Shown: positions 1-7,681 of the stretch, one piece after another
Numbering within the stretch: position 1 is the stretch's first letter
How the letters are laid out: the number at the start of each line of letters is the position of its first letter
Source of the DNA: Lachnospiraceae bacterium OF09-6
GTDB taxonomy: Bacteria > Bacillota > Clostridia > Lachnospirales > Lachnospiraceae
NCBI GenBank assembly: GCA_003435055.1
Contig: QUMM01000020.1
Coordinates: 1-58,284 of the forward strand
Length of the DNA: 58,284 nt
Direction: 5' to 3'
Position numbers and translations under genes: made by a program
Notes under the pieces: model-generated
The model's database searches: none
What the model saw: the letters and a program-made list of their open reading frames with translations, nothing else
Told to the model about the DNA's origin: nothing

Positions 1-60
1 GCGCGTCATGCAAAGCATGACATATTTCTTTTGCGCATCTCTGCAATCCTGCCGGAGGCT

Positions 61-184
61 ATATCAGATGGGGGATTGACTCCCACCACTGATACTAATT
101 TGCTCCTCGCCACCTAAAAAGGTGGGAGTCATCTCACATCTGATATTCTGATTAAATTTTATGTCTGAAAGATGAGTGGGTCAA
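61..184 (+). mobile_element. candidate IS200/IS605-type right end / omega-RNA 3' scaffold
   Basis: An imperfect inverted repeat (61-87 against 121-146) encloses a smaller GACTCCCACC/GGTGGGAGTC stem. It is followed by about 30 bases and then GTGGGTCAAG, with TCAA at 181-184. Right ends of IS200/IS605 elements have subterminal hairpins and commonly end in TCAA, and their TnpB omega-RNAs end at the same point with the guide beginning just outside. No transposase or TnpB coding sequence is visible, because the window starts here. The assignment rests on resemblance to this family, not on a match to a named element. Alternatively it is an ordinary structured 3' UTR. Confidence 0.4.
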
Positions 185-201
185 GCGTTTTCACATATTC
201 A

Positions 202-236
202 TCAAAAAATCCCTCATGCCATATAACATGAGGGAT
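202..236 (-). terminator. terminator of the sugar ABC operon
   Basis: ATCCCTCATG (209-218) pairs with CATGAGGGAT (227-236) around an 8-base loop. On the minus strand the stem is followed by a run of T (plus-strand A run at 204-208). It lies 25 bases past the stop of the permease gene. Confidence 0.85.
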
Positions 237-261
237 CTGATATTTCACTAAAAAAGAAATT

Positions 262-1233
262 TTATCTTCCTGCTTTTTTATTTCTTATCCAGTCTACGTA
301 TACTGCGAGCAGAATTACAAGACCTTTTACAATATACTGCCAGTTAGAGTCTACACCCATCAGGTTCAAACCGTTGTTCAGGATACCGATGATCAGTACA
401 CCGATCAATGTACCGCCCAGTGTACCGGAACCACCACTCATGGATGTACCACCTACTACTACAGCTGCGATGGCATCCATTTCTGCGCCATCACCGGCAG
501 TCGGCTGTCCGGAATACAGACGGGATGCAATGATAACACCTGCAATACCAGCCATGATTCCTGTATATGTATACACAATGAATTTTACTTTTTCAACATT
601 AATACCTGAGAATTTCGCTGCCTGTGCGTTACCACCTACTGCATAGATATGACGTCCAAGCTGTGTTTTGTTTACCATAAATACTGCAATGATGAAAATA
701 ATAATCATCAGTACTGCCGGCACAGGAAACGGTCCGATATAACCGGCACCTGGCCATTTAAACAGTGGCTCCATACAACGAATCGGAGCACCGCCTGTGA
801 TAACCAGTGCAATACCTTTTGCAATGTTCATAGATGCCAGTGTTACGATGAAAGGCGGAATATCTGTTTTACAGATTACAAATCCGTTAAATACACCTAC
901 CAATGCACCTACCAGAACAGCAAGAATAAATCCCACTACGATCGGAAGATGGAAGTATACTACTGATCCTGCTGCCACACATCCGGAAAGAGCGATAACT
1001 GAACCAACAGAAAGTTCGATTCCACCAAGGATGATGACCATAGTCATACCGGTTGCCAGGAACATATTCGATGCATTCTGACGAAGAATATTGAATAAGT
1101 TCTTTGGTGTCATAAATGTTGTTCTTGTCTTTGGATAAACTACCATAAATACGCACATTGCAATCAATGCAATGATAATACCGATATTGTCTTTAAAATA
1201 TTTGACGATTCCATTTTTTGCTCTGGATGCCAT
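262..1233 (-). CDS. rbsC: RbsC-like sugar ABC transporter permease
   Basis: Membrane permease of a ribose/monosaccharide-type ABC importer, 323 residues, the usual length for RbsC (BPD_transp_2 family). The N-terminus is short and basic (MASRAKNG), followed by about eight to ten hydrophobic helices. The family-typical GGIELSVGSV segment lies near residue 68, and GVFNG/ICKTDIPPFIVTLASM follows in the middle. It is the last gene of a three-gene minus-strand operon (binding protein, ATPase, permease), 37 bases after the ATPase, with a strong ribosome site (GGAGG). The substrate cannot be fixed from sequence: ribose, xylose, galactose and autoinducer-2 importers all share this architecture. The symbol denotes family only. 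Confidence 0.9.
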   Translation of the reverse strand: MASRAKNGIVKYFKDNIGIIIALIAMCVFMVVYPKTRTTFMTPKNLFNILRQNASNMFLATGMTMVIILGGIELSVGSVIALSGCVAAGSVVYFHLPIVVGFILAVLVGALVGVFNGFVICKTDIPPFIVTLASMNIAKGIALVITGGAPIRCMEPLFKWPGAGYIGPFPVPAVLMIIIFIIAVFMVNKTQLGRHIYAVGGNAQAAKFSGINVEKVKFIVYTYTGIMAGIAGVIIASRLYSGQPTAGDGAEMDAIAAVVVGGTSMSGGSGTLGGTLIGVLIIGILNNGLNLMGVDSNWQYIVKGLVILLAVYVDWIRNKKAGR

Positions 1234-1270
1234 AATGTTTCCTCCTTAAAATACGTATGATTTTACTATT

Positions 1271-2755
1271 TTATTTTGCCGCCAGCTGCATGATTGCTTC
1301 CTGCTCTGCTTCCTCATGATTCAGGCAGCCTGTGACACGTCCTTCGTTCATGACATAAACACGGTCACTCATGTTGATGATTTCCGGAAGTTCGGAGGAA
1401 ATCATGATAATAGACATACCTTCTTTCACCAGATCATTCATGATAGAATAGATCTCTGCTTTTGCACCAACGTCTACTCCACGGGTCGGCTCATCCAGAA
1501 TCAGAATCTCCGGATTTGTCGCCAGCCAGCGTCCGATCATTACTTTCTGCTGATTTCCACCAGACAGATTTCCGATCACCTGTTCCTGACTCGGAGTCTT
1601 CGTTGCCATCATATCAATATATTTCTGAGTAATCTCTTCTTCTTTTTTATTGTCTACATGAAGATGACGGATAAATTCTCCCAGTACTTCAATCGTAGAA
1701 TTAAATTTTACACTCTGTACCTTATAAAGTCCTTCTTCCTTTCGACTTTCCGGAACCAGTGCAATTCCATATTTTAATGCATCTACCGGAGACTTGATCT
1801 TTACTTTCTTTCCTTTTACATACACATCTCCGGTCATATGTTCGGCCAGTCCGAAGATTGCCTTCATCGTTTCGCTTCGTCCTGCACCTACCAGGCCGGC
1901 AAAACCGACGATTTCTCCCTTACGGAGTTCAAAGCTGGCATCCTGTGCCATCTTTCCATCAGAGATGTGTTCACATTTCAGCACCACTTCTCCAGGCTCC
2001 AGGAAATCTCTTGTATAATAATTTGTCAACTCACGTCCTACCATCAGGGCAATCAGAGCATCTTTATTTGTCTCCTTTACCACTCTGGTACCTACTGTCT
2101 GTCCGTCTCGCATAACAGTAACGCGGTCACAGATTTCTTCCAGTTCACTCATCTTATGAGAAATATAAATGATACCTACTCCTTTTGCTGTCAGAGTACG
2201 CATTGTCTCAAATAAGAAACCGACTTCTTTATCAGATATGGATGATGTCGGTTCATCCATAACCAGAATTTTGGAATTAAATGAAATAGCTTTTACGATC
2301 TCAACCATCTGCTGCTGGGCGATTGTCAGCTTTTCAACCAGTGTATCAGCATTGATATTCATCTCATAAGCATCCAACAGTTCCTGCGCATCTCTGGACA
2401 TCTTAACACGGTCTACATTCATCCTTGTACCCGGTTCACGTCCGAGGAAAATATTTTCTGCAACAGTCATATATGGCACCAGTACCAGTTCCTGATGCAC
2501 AATGGAAACACCTGCCTGACGGGCTGTCACTACATCATTGATCTCTACTTTCTGATCATCAATGAAAATCTCGCCCTCTTCCGCATGATAAATACCACCC
2601 AATACTTTTATCAGCGTTGATTTGCCTGCTCCGTTTTCTCCGAGAAGAGCATGTACTTCTCCCGCTTTCAGCTGAAGGTTTACATTCTGCAGAGCCTTAA
2701 CTCCAGGGAAGGATTTGCTAATACCCTTCATTTCCAGTAAGTATTTTTCACTCAC
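1271..2755 (-). CDS. rbsA: RbsA-like sugar ABC transporter ATP-binding protein
   Basis: Twin-ATPase subunit of a monosaccharide importer, 494 residues from the preferred start. The first nucleotide-binding domain has Walker A GENGAGKST and Walker B ILVMDEPTSS. The second has the degenerate Walker A GLVGAGRSE, signature LSGGNQQK and Walker B ILILDEPTRG, as is normal for RbsA/MglA. I place the start at GTG 2755 (VSEKYLLEMKG), because AGGTGG lies 9 bases upstream and RbsA proteins normally begin about here. The upstream ATG at 2791 would be buried inside a perfect hairpin (2786-2818) and has no ribosome site. It sits between the binding protein and permease genes. Confidence 0.9.
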   Translation of the reverse strand: MSEKYLLEMKGISKSFPGVKALQNVNLQLKAGEVHALLGENGAGKSTLIKVLGGIYHAEEGEIFIDDQKVEINDVVTARQAGVSIVHQELVLVPYMTVAENIFLGREPGTRMNVDRVKMSRDAQELLDAYEMNINADTLVEKLTIAQQQMVEIVKAISFNSKILVMDEPTSSISDKEVGFLFETMRTLTAKGVGIIYISHKMSELEEICDRVTVMRDGQTVGTRVVKETNKDALIALMVGRELTNYYTRDFLEPGEVVLKCEHISDGKMAQDASFELRKGEIVGFAGLVGAGRSETMKAIFGLAEHMTGDVYVKGKKVKIKSPVDALKYGIALVPESRKEEGLYKVQSVKFNSTIEVLGEFIRHLHVDNKKEEEITQKYIDMMATKTPSQEQVIGNLSGGNQQKVMIGRWLATNPEILILDEPTRGVDVGAKAEIYSIMNDLVKEGMSIIMISSELPEIINMSDRVYVMNEGRVTGCLNHEEAEQEAIMQLAAK

Positions 2756-2785
2756 TAATCGCCACCACCTGTCTTTTTTCATACT

Positions 2786-2818
2786 TTCCATGACACGAAA
2801 AAATTTCGTGTCATGGAA
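2786..2818. repeat. perfect 15+3+15 inverted repeat between rbsB and rbsA
   Basis: TTCCATGACACGAAA (2786-2800) is the exact complement of TTTCGTGTCATGGAA (2804-2818), separated by AAA. It has no T tract after it on the minus strand, so it is unlikely to be a full terminator. Such hairpins after a binding-protein gene often stabilise the upstream mRNA segment and set unequal expression of binding protein versus transporter. That role is inference here. Confidence 0.8.
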
Positions 2819-2889
2819 AAGGCTCTGCCCGCTTAAGGAGCAAAGCCCTTTGTCACCTCGTTATCAGATTTTTGAAAATGCCCGTCGGC

Positions 2890-3825
2890 TTACTGCCATC
2901 CGTCTGTACCGTAATCATCTACGTTGTCAGCTGTTACAAGGAAAGTTTCGATTGGAATAAATTCTTCTACTTCTTCGCCATCTAACCATTTGTAAGCTGT
3001 CTCAGCGATTGTCTTACCAATTGTAATTGGGGACTGTGCTCCGGTACCTTCGATCATAGTATCTTTCAGAAGAGCTTTTACGTCCGGTGATCCGTCAACA
3101 CCATAGATCAGTGGGGTAACACCTGCTGCATCGGCTGCTGCGTATGCACCAAGAGCTGTCGGGTCATTTCCGCCAAAGATAGCAACTACATCTGGGTTAG
3201 CTGTCAGAAGGTCAGTAGCTTTTTCATTAGCAACCTGCTGGTTACCCTGAGCATCCTGCTGTCCAACTACGTTAAATTCTACGCCAGATTCTTTGATTGC
3301 GTCCATGAATCCATTTGTTCTGTCTGTTACAGACTGCATAGTAGGGGAATCCAGAACCAGGATATCTCCACCATCTGGAACCTTCTTAGCCAGGTCTTCA
3401 CCACAAACATAACCAGCGTTGTAGTTATCAGATCCTGCATAAGATACCAGATAACTCATATCGCCAACCTGTGTATCAAAACCAAACATTGGAATCTCTG
3501 CTTCTTTTAACATATCCAGTCCAGGAATGATACCATCAGCATCTACCGGGTTTACAAACATCAGTTCAATTCCTCTGGAAATCAGGTCTTCGATCTGATC
3601 AATCTGTTTGTTGGAATCATTTGCCGGGTCCATAGCTACCAGTTCATCACCGTTTTCTTCTACTACTTCTTCAATAGCGCCCTGAAGAGCAACGAAGAAT
3701 GGGTTTGTACCATCCATACAGGTGTAACCGATCAGTTTTCCTTCTGCGCTTGCGCTCATAGCCATCATGCTTCCCAGAGCTGCTGTGCACATTAATGCTG
3801 TAACCACTTTTCTTTTCATTTTCAA
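2890..3825 (-). CDS. rbsB: RbsB-like periplasmic-type sugar-binding protein
   Basis: Extracellular sugar-binding component of the importer, 311 residues, Peripla_BP_4 family. A signal peptide (MKMKRKVVTALMCTAALGSM then MAMSASA) ends in ASA-E, a signal peptidase I-like site. The only Cys of the signal, at residue 13, is not in a convincing lipobox, so the mode of anchoring is unclear in this Gram-positive. The mature start GKLIGYTCMDGTNPFFVALQ is typical of ribose-binding proteins. Downstream segments include SRGIELMFVNPVDADG and GVDGSPDVKALL. It is the first gene of the operon, with ribosome site GGGAGG 10 bases before ATG. A second ATG two codons later is equally possible. Confidence 0.92.
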   Translation of the reverse strand: MKMKRKVVTALMCTAALGSMMAMSASAEGKLIGYTCMDGTNPFFVALQGAIEEVVEENGDELVAMDPANDSNKQIDQIEDLISRGIELMFVNPVDADGIIPGLDMLKEAEIPMFGFDTQVGDMSYLVSYAGSDNYNAGYVCGEDLAKKVPDGGDILVLDSPTMQSVTDRTNGFMDAIKESGVEFNVVGQQDAQGNQQVANEKATDLLTANPDVVAIFGGNDPTALGAYAAADAAGVTPLIYGVDGSPDVKALLKDTMIEGTGAQSPITIGKTIAETAYKWLDGEEVEEFIPIETFLVTADNVDDYGTDGWQ

Positions 3826-3907
3826 TTACCTCCCAAGTAATTTTTTGTTATCTCTACTATAAAGTTTTTCTAAACTTTTTTCACCTGTCCATTGTAACAT
3901 TTTTCAT

Positions 3908-3921
3908 ATGACATTTGTCAT
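3908..3921. promoter_or_regulatory. palindromic site upstream of the sugar operon
   Basis: ATGACA-TT-TGTCAT is a perfect 6+2+6 dyad about 85 bases before the rbsB start, next to a plausible minus-strand promoter (TGACAA then TACAAT at about 17 bases). The position fits an operator. The regulator is not in the window. Confidence 0.45.
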
Positions 3922-3937
3922 TTTTTACATAGAAATA

Positions 3938-3987
3938 GTCAAAAAGCACACAATGAATGCCTGCATCTTGGCATTATTGTGTGCTTT
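3938..3987 (-). terminator. proS terminator
   Basis: AAAGCACACAAT (3943-3954) pairs with ATTGTGTGCTTT (3976-3987). On the minus strand a T run follows (plus AAAAA at 3941-3945). It lies about 85 bases beyond the proS stop. Confidence 0.85.
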
Positions 3988-4071
3988 TCATCATTTTTCA
4001 CATATTGTTAATTTGTCTTTTAGTTAATATGATATTTTATTTTCTGTCATATTGCCTTTCTGTAGTCCGGC

Positions 4072-5511
4072 TTAGTATGCCTTGCCCCAGTATACCATAG
4101 CCTTTGCAGGCTTCTTGCAGTAAATGCACTCACAGGTAATCTCTTCCTGTTTAAATGGAATACAGCGAGATGTCACACCAGCTTCTTCTTTTAATGCATC
4201 CTCACATGCCTGATCTCCACACCACATAGCTTTGATAAATCCCGGCTTATTTTCAGCAATATCCTTGAACTCTTCCAGTGTCTTAGCTGTATAAGTATGA
4301 GCTTCTCTGTGTGCTCTTGCTCTCTCCAGCATGTCCTTCTGCATAGTTTCCAGAACTTCTGCCACCTTGCTGTTCAGTTCTTCCAGAGATACTGCAATCT
4401 TTTCTCTGGTATCACGACGAACGATCACAGCCTGTCCTGCTTCGATATCCTTTGGTCCCAGCTCGATACGTACCGGAATACCACGCATCTCACTCTCAGA
4501 GAACTTCCATCCCGGACTCTTGTCAGAATCATCCATTCTTGCACGAATACCGGATTTTACCAATGCTTCCTTCACTTCAGCAGCCTTATCCAGAACGCCT
4601 TCTTTCTTCTGCTGGATCGGAATCACCATAGCCTGAACCGGTGCAATGTGCGGCGGCAGAACCAGTCCGCTGTTATCGCCATGTACCATGATGATGGCAC
4701 CGATCATACGGGTAGTCATACCCCAGGATGTCTGGTGTACATATTTTAAGGTATTGTCTTTATCTGTATACTGAATATCAAATGCTTTTGCGAATCCATC
4801 ACCAAAGTTATGGCTGGTACCGGACTGCAGTGCCTTACCATCATGCATCAGAGATTCGATCGTATAAGTTGCTTCTGCACCTGCGAATTTTTCTTTGTCT
4901 GTCTTGCGTCCCTTTATAACCGGAATCGCCAGTACTTCTTCACAGAAATCAGCATATACATTCAGCATCTGAATGGTACGTGCCTCAGCCTCTTCTGCTG
5001 TCGCATGAGCTGTATGTCCTTCCTGCCACAGAAACTCTCTGGAACGAAGAAATGGTCTGGTAGTCTTCTCCCATCTCATAACAGAGCACCACTGGTTATA
5101 TACCTTCGGAAGATCACGGTAAGAGTGGATATCATTTGCATAAAAATCGCAGAATAAGGTCTCAGATGTTGGACGTACACACATTCTTTCCTGAAGTGGT
5201 TCCAGTCCTCCATGGGTAACCCACGCTACTTCTGGTGCAAATCCTTCTACATGATCCTTTTCCTTCTGAAGTAGACTCTCAGGGATCAGCATTGGCAGAT
5301 ATACATTCTCTACCCCTGTCTCTTTGAATCGTCTGTCCAGTTCATGCTGAATATTTTCCCAGATTGCATAACCAGCCGGCTTGATAACCATACATCCCTT
5401 TACACTTGTATAATCAGTCAGCTCAGCTTTTTTTACAACGTCTGTATACCATTGTGCAAAATCCTCTTCCATAGAAGTAATGGATTCCACAAGTTTCTTT
5501 TCCTTTGCCAT
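4072..5511 (-). CDS. proS: prolyl-tRNA synthetase, archaeal/eukaryotic type
   Basis: Charges tRNA-Pro with proline in the cytosol. 479 residues from [10 protein letters not shown]. This is the short ProS type 3 without the editing insertion of the usual bacterial form. Class II motifs are visible: a motif 2-like region ([26 protein letters not shown]) and the [18 protein letters not shown] segment. An anticodon-binding domain follows, and then a C-terminal zinc-like domain with Cys in CGDQACE, CIPF and CECIYCKKP, ending in the family-typical aromatic YWGKAY. The start at 5511 is chosen because AGGAG lies 8 bases upstream; an in-frame ATG at 5562 has no ribosome site. Monocistronic, with its own promoter and terminator. 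No T-box leader is visible. Confidence 0.96.
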   Translation of the reverse strand: MAKEKKLVESITSMEEDFAQWYTDVVKKAELTDYTSVKGCMVIKPAGYAIWENIQHELDRRFKETGVENVYLPMLIPESLLQKEKDHVEGFAPEVAWVTHGGLEPLQERMCVRPTSETLFCDFYANDIHSYRDLPKVYNQWCSVMRWEKTTRPFLRSREFLWQEGHTAHATAEEAEARTIQMLNVYADFCEEVLAIPVIKGRKTDKEKFAGAEATYTIESLMHDGKALQSGTSHNFGDGFAKAFDIQYTDKDNTLKYVHQTSWGMTTRMIGAIIMVHGDNSGLVLPPHIAPVQAMVIPIQQKKEGVLDKAAEVKEALVKSGIRARMDDSDKSPGWKFSESEMRGIPVRIELGPKDIEAGQAVIVRRDTREKIAVSLEELNSKVAEVLETMQKDMLERARAHREAHTYTAKTLEEFKDIAENKPGFIKAMWCGDQACEDALKEEAGVTSRCIPFKQEEITCECIYCKKPAKAMVYWGKAY

Positions 5512-5603
5512 TGCTTGTCTCCTCATTTTATCATTCTCAATCACAATTTCCAATGTGTCCATTCATGGGGCTCTTTTCCTGTCTGCCCGGACACTGTACT
5601 CCC

Positions 5604-5632
5604 ATTTTATTGCAAACACCGGATTTCGTCAA
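5604..5632 (-). promoter_or_regulatory. proS promoter
   Basis: Minus-strand TTGACG (5627-5632), 17 bases, TAAAAT (5604-5609). The leader to the ATG is about 85 nt. Confidence 0.8.
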
Positions 5633-5713
5633 GAATCTCCTATATTTTTCTGGCATTTCCCACTGTAGTGTGCTAAATTAAGAAGAAAAGCGGTGTCGCG
5701 GAAAGGGGTTTTT

Positions 5714-6379
5714 ATGAACTCTCCTGTTCTTTATCGAAAACGTCTGATTCCTGCTGAATGTGTTCTTCTGGATAAAGATAAAGTCATCCGATGTACGGAT
5801 GACTATCTGATTACTTCCTGGGACACCATACGCCCCAAAAAAGATCTGAAACGTGGCATCTCTGCTTTCTTCTGGAAGCAGGGTGTGAAAGTCAGCAAGT
5901 TCTATGATCATCAGGATCATCTGATCTGCTGGTACTGTGACATCATCACCCATGAATATCATCCGGAAACCAATACCTATATCACCATCGACCTGCTGGC
6001 CGATGTTCTGGTCTATCCAAACGGACAGGTAAAGGTGGTAGATCTGGATGAACTGGCAGATGCTGTGGAACAGCACCTGATCTCACAGGAGCTCCTGCTT
6101 ACTGCACTGCGGCAGCTGAATACACTATTGTCTCATATCTATAGTGGGAAATTTTCTGAATACCAGGAATATATCGACGAGGTGACCAGTGGGGACGGAG
6201 TTAGTGGCTCTAAAGAGCCATTAAACTCCGTCCCCATCGGCTTTCCGTCCCCATCGGCTTTCTCACACATTCAACGTGATTTTTCTTTCCGATCTCTGAT
6301 ACGGGATCATCTCTACTCCTGCCGACTTCAGCATCCGTTTGGATGCCAGCACATTGGTCTGATCCGCATATTTATCTGA
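5714..6379 (+). CDS. DUF402 domain protein with an abnormal C-terminal extension
   Basis: Member of the DUF402 family (FomD/Ntdp-like fold; some members are nucleoside di-/triphosphate phosphatases). I see the family core from residue 1 to about 160: KRLIPAECVLL, DKVIRCTDDYLITSWDTIRP, and the acidic HEYHPETNTYITIDLLADVLVYPNG with DLDEL after it, which normally supplies metal ligands. Start is ATG 5714 with AAAGGGG five bases upstream; a GTG seven codons earlier lacks a ribosome site. From about residue 160 the frame runs into a palindromic repeat (6191-6235) and then antisense through the end of the dCMP deaminase gene. The last ~60 residues are therefore unlikely to be native, and an ancestral stop was probably lost. 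Function in this host is not known. Confidence 0.75.
   Translation: MNSPVLYRKRLIPAECVLLDKDKVIRCTDDYLITSWDTIRPKKDLKRGISAFFWKQGVKVSKFYDHQDHLICWYCDIITHEYHPETNTYITIDLLADVLVYPNGQVKVVDLDELADAVEQHLISQELLLTALRQLNTLLSHIYSGKFSEYQEYIDEVTSGDGVSGSKEPLNSVPIGFPSPSAFSHIQRDFSFRSLIRDHLYSCRLQHPFGCQHIGLIRIFI
6191..6261. repeat. GGGGACGG palindrome plus 17-bp tandem duplication
   Basis: GGGGACGGAGTT (6191-6202) pairs with AACTCCGTCCCC (6224-6235). Inside it TGGCTC (6205-6210) pairs with GAGCCA (6215-6220) over a TAAA loop. Directly after, CCGTCCCCATCGGCTTT is repeated twice in tandem (about 6228-6261). The long stem could act as a two-way transcription barrier between the convergent DUF402 and dCMP deaminase genes. 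The GGGGACGGAGTT arm occurs again at 43070 downstream of pyrG, so it is probably a dispersed REP-like repeat. Confidence 0.8.
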
Positions 6380-6748
6380 ATCATAGACCAACTTCTTGAT
6401 ACCAGCCTGAATAATCGCTTTGGCACATTCATTACAAGGGAACAACGTCACATACAGTGTTGCTCCTTCCAGGCTGCCTCCCCGGTAATTCAGAATGGCA
6501 TTCAGTTCAGAATGGGTGGTGTACAGATATTTGCTGTCCAGCCCTTCTGCATCTCTGCTCCATGGATATTCATCATCAGAGCATCCCATCGGGAATCCAT
6601 TATACCCCATTGACAGAATCTTGTTATCCTGGCTGACAATACAGGCCCCTACCTGCGTATTCGGATCCTTAGACCTCATACTGGCCAGAATCGCCACTCC
6701 CATAAAATATTCATCCCATGTAATATAATCTTTACGCTTATCTGACAT
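6263..6748 (-). CDS. dCMP deaminase (ComEB family)
   Basis: Zinc-dependent deaminase converting dCMP to dUMP for dTTP synthesis, 161 residues. The zinc site is complete: THSELNA (His plus the catalytic Glu) and LFPCNECAKA (PCxxC). N-terminal RKDYITWDEYFMGVA and GACIVSQDNKILSMGYNGFP match the dCMP deaminase subgroup rather than cytidine or tRNA-adenosine deaminases. Start chosen at 6748 (MSDKRKDY) with AGGGTGA upstream; an ATG at 6781 would overlap the end of rpiB. Last gene of tsaC-ywlE-rpiB-dcd. Confidence 0.9.
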   Translation of the reverse strand: MSDKRKDYITWDEYFMGVAILASMRSKDPNTQVGACIVSQDNKILSMGYNGFPMGCSDDEYPWSRDAEGLDSKYLYTTHSELNAILNYRGGSLEGATLYVTLFPCNECAKAIIQAGIKKLVYDSDKYADQTNVLASKRMLKSAGVEMIPYQRSERKITLNV

Positions 6749-6767
6749 ACTGTTCACCCTGTTGATT

Positions 6768-7199
6768 TTATTCCTGTTCAATCAGGTCAATTCTTCTCTT
6801 ATGACGTTCTGCATTGGAGAATGGAGTATCCAGAAATGTATCTACGATCTTCAGAGCCAGTCCAGGGCCTACCACTCTTCCCCCCAGTGCGAGAATATTG
6901 GCATCATTATGCTGTCTGGTTGCTTCTGCTGTAAAACAGTCTGTACACAGTGCAGCGCGAATCCCTTTTACTTTGTTGGCCGCAATCGAAATACCAATTC
7001 CGGTTCCACAGATCAGTATTCCTCTGTCACATTCACCAGACTTAATCGCTGTTGTCACTTTTCTTGCATAGATCGGATAATCAACTGCTTCCTCACTGTC
7101 ACATCCAAAGTCTTTATATTCCAGTCCTCTTTCTTCCAGATGTTTTAAAATCTCTTTCTTTAATACGTAACCGCCGTGATCACATGCTACTGCTATCAT
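6768..7199 (-). CDS. rpiB: ribose-5-phosphate isomerase B
   Basis: Interconverts ribose-5-phosphate and ribulose-5-phosphate in the pentose phosphate pathway. 143 residues, normal for RpiB/LacAB. Motifs: N-terminal IAVACDHGGYVLK, YPIYARKV, GILICGTGIGISIAANKVKGIRAALC and the HNDANILALGGR loop. The Cys in CGTGIG is the catalytic-site residue of the family. Start at 7199 (MIAVACDHGG) with a perfect AGGAGG; the frame overlaps the tail of the upstream ywlE-like gene by 20 bases, so the two are translationally coupled. Confidence 0.95.
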   Translation of the reverse strand: MIAVACDHGGYVLKKEILKHLEERGLEYKDFGCDSEEAVDYPIYARKVTTAIKSGECDRGILICGTGIGISIAANKVKGIRAALCTDCFTAEATRQHNDANILALGGRVVGPGLALKIVDTFLDTPFSNAERHKRRIDLIEQE

Positions 7200-7665
7200 G
7201 TTCTTCGTCCTCCTGTAATAATACATTTGTTAATTTTGAAATTATAATTTCCAGTACATCAAAGCAATGCCCATATTCTTCCAGTGCTTTTCCATGAGGA
7301 TCATAGATGTCTTCCTCATCCTCCATCTTGCTGTATTCTGATATGGTATACAGGTTACGCACCTGTTCTCCATATTCTTCCTGTATCTTTTCTTTCTGTG
7401 TCTTTTCCATGGTCAGAATCAGCGTACGCTCATCAAAGTCATCTGCGGAAAACTGTACAGCTTCATGTTCCTCCAGTTCCAGATTGTGCTGCACCAGAAC
7501 ATCTCTTGCTTTTGGATTCACCGGCTCCGGAAACAGCACAATCATTCCTTTCGAATCTACCAGAATATCTTCCAGCAATAACTTATGCTGCAGGATGGCC
7601 TCTGCCATCGGTCCTCTGCAGGTATCACTGTGACTTACAAACAATACTTTATCATACTTCTTCAT
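7180..7665 (-). CDS. low-molecular-weight phosphatase family protein (YwlE-like), nucleophile Cys replaced
   Basis: Fold of LMW protein-tyrosine/arginine phosphatases, 161 residues. The gene order tsaC-ywlE-rpiB is that of Bacillus ywlC-ywlE-ywlF, which supports a YwlE orthologue (protein-arginine phosphatase). The P-loop normally reads C-x5-R (as in CTGNTCRS). Here residues 11-17 are SHSDTCR, so the catalytic Cys is Ser11, while Arg17 and the later YDPHG aspartate loop remain. As read, this should abolish the usual covalent mechanism; Cys16 is not at the nucleophile position. It may be a pseudophosphatase or substrate-binding protein, or use altered chemistry. The C-terminal tail is acidic (QEDEEHDSSSM). 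Confidence 0.8.
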   Translation of the reverse strand: MKKYDKVLFVSHSDTCRGPMAEAILQHKLLLEDILVDSKGMIVLFPEPVNPKARDVLVQHNLELEEHEAVQFSADDFDERTLILTMEKTQKEKIQEEYGEQVRNLYTISEYSKMEDEEDIYDPHGKALEEYGHCFDVLEIIISKLTNVLLQEDEEHDSSSM

Positions 7666-7681
7666 CTATCTTTCCTTTATA

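Noticed and set aside
5512..5690. Possible T-box leader upstream of proS
   Set aside because: The leader from the good promoter is only about 85 nt, with no T-box sequence and no terminator before the gene.
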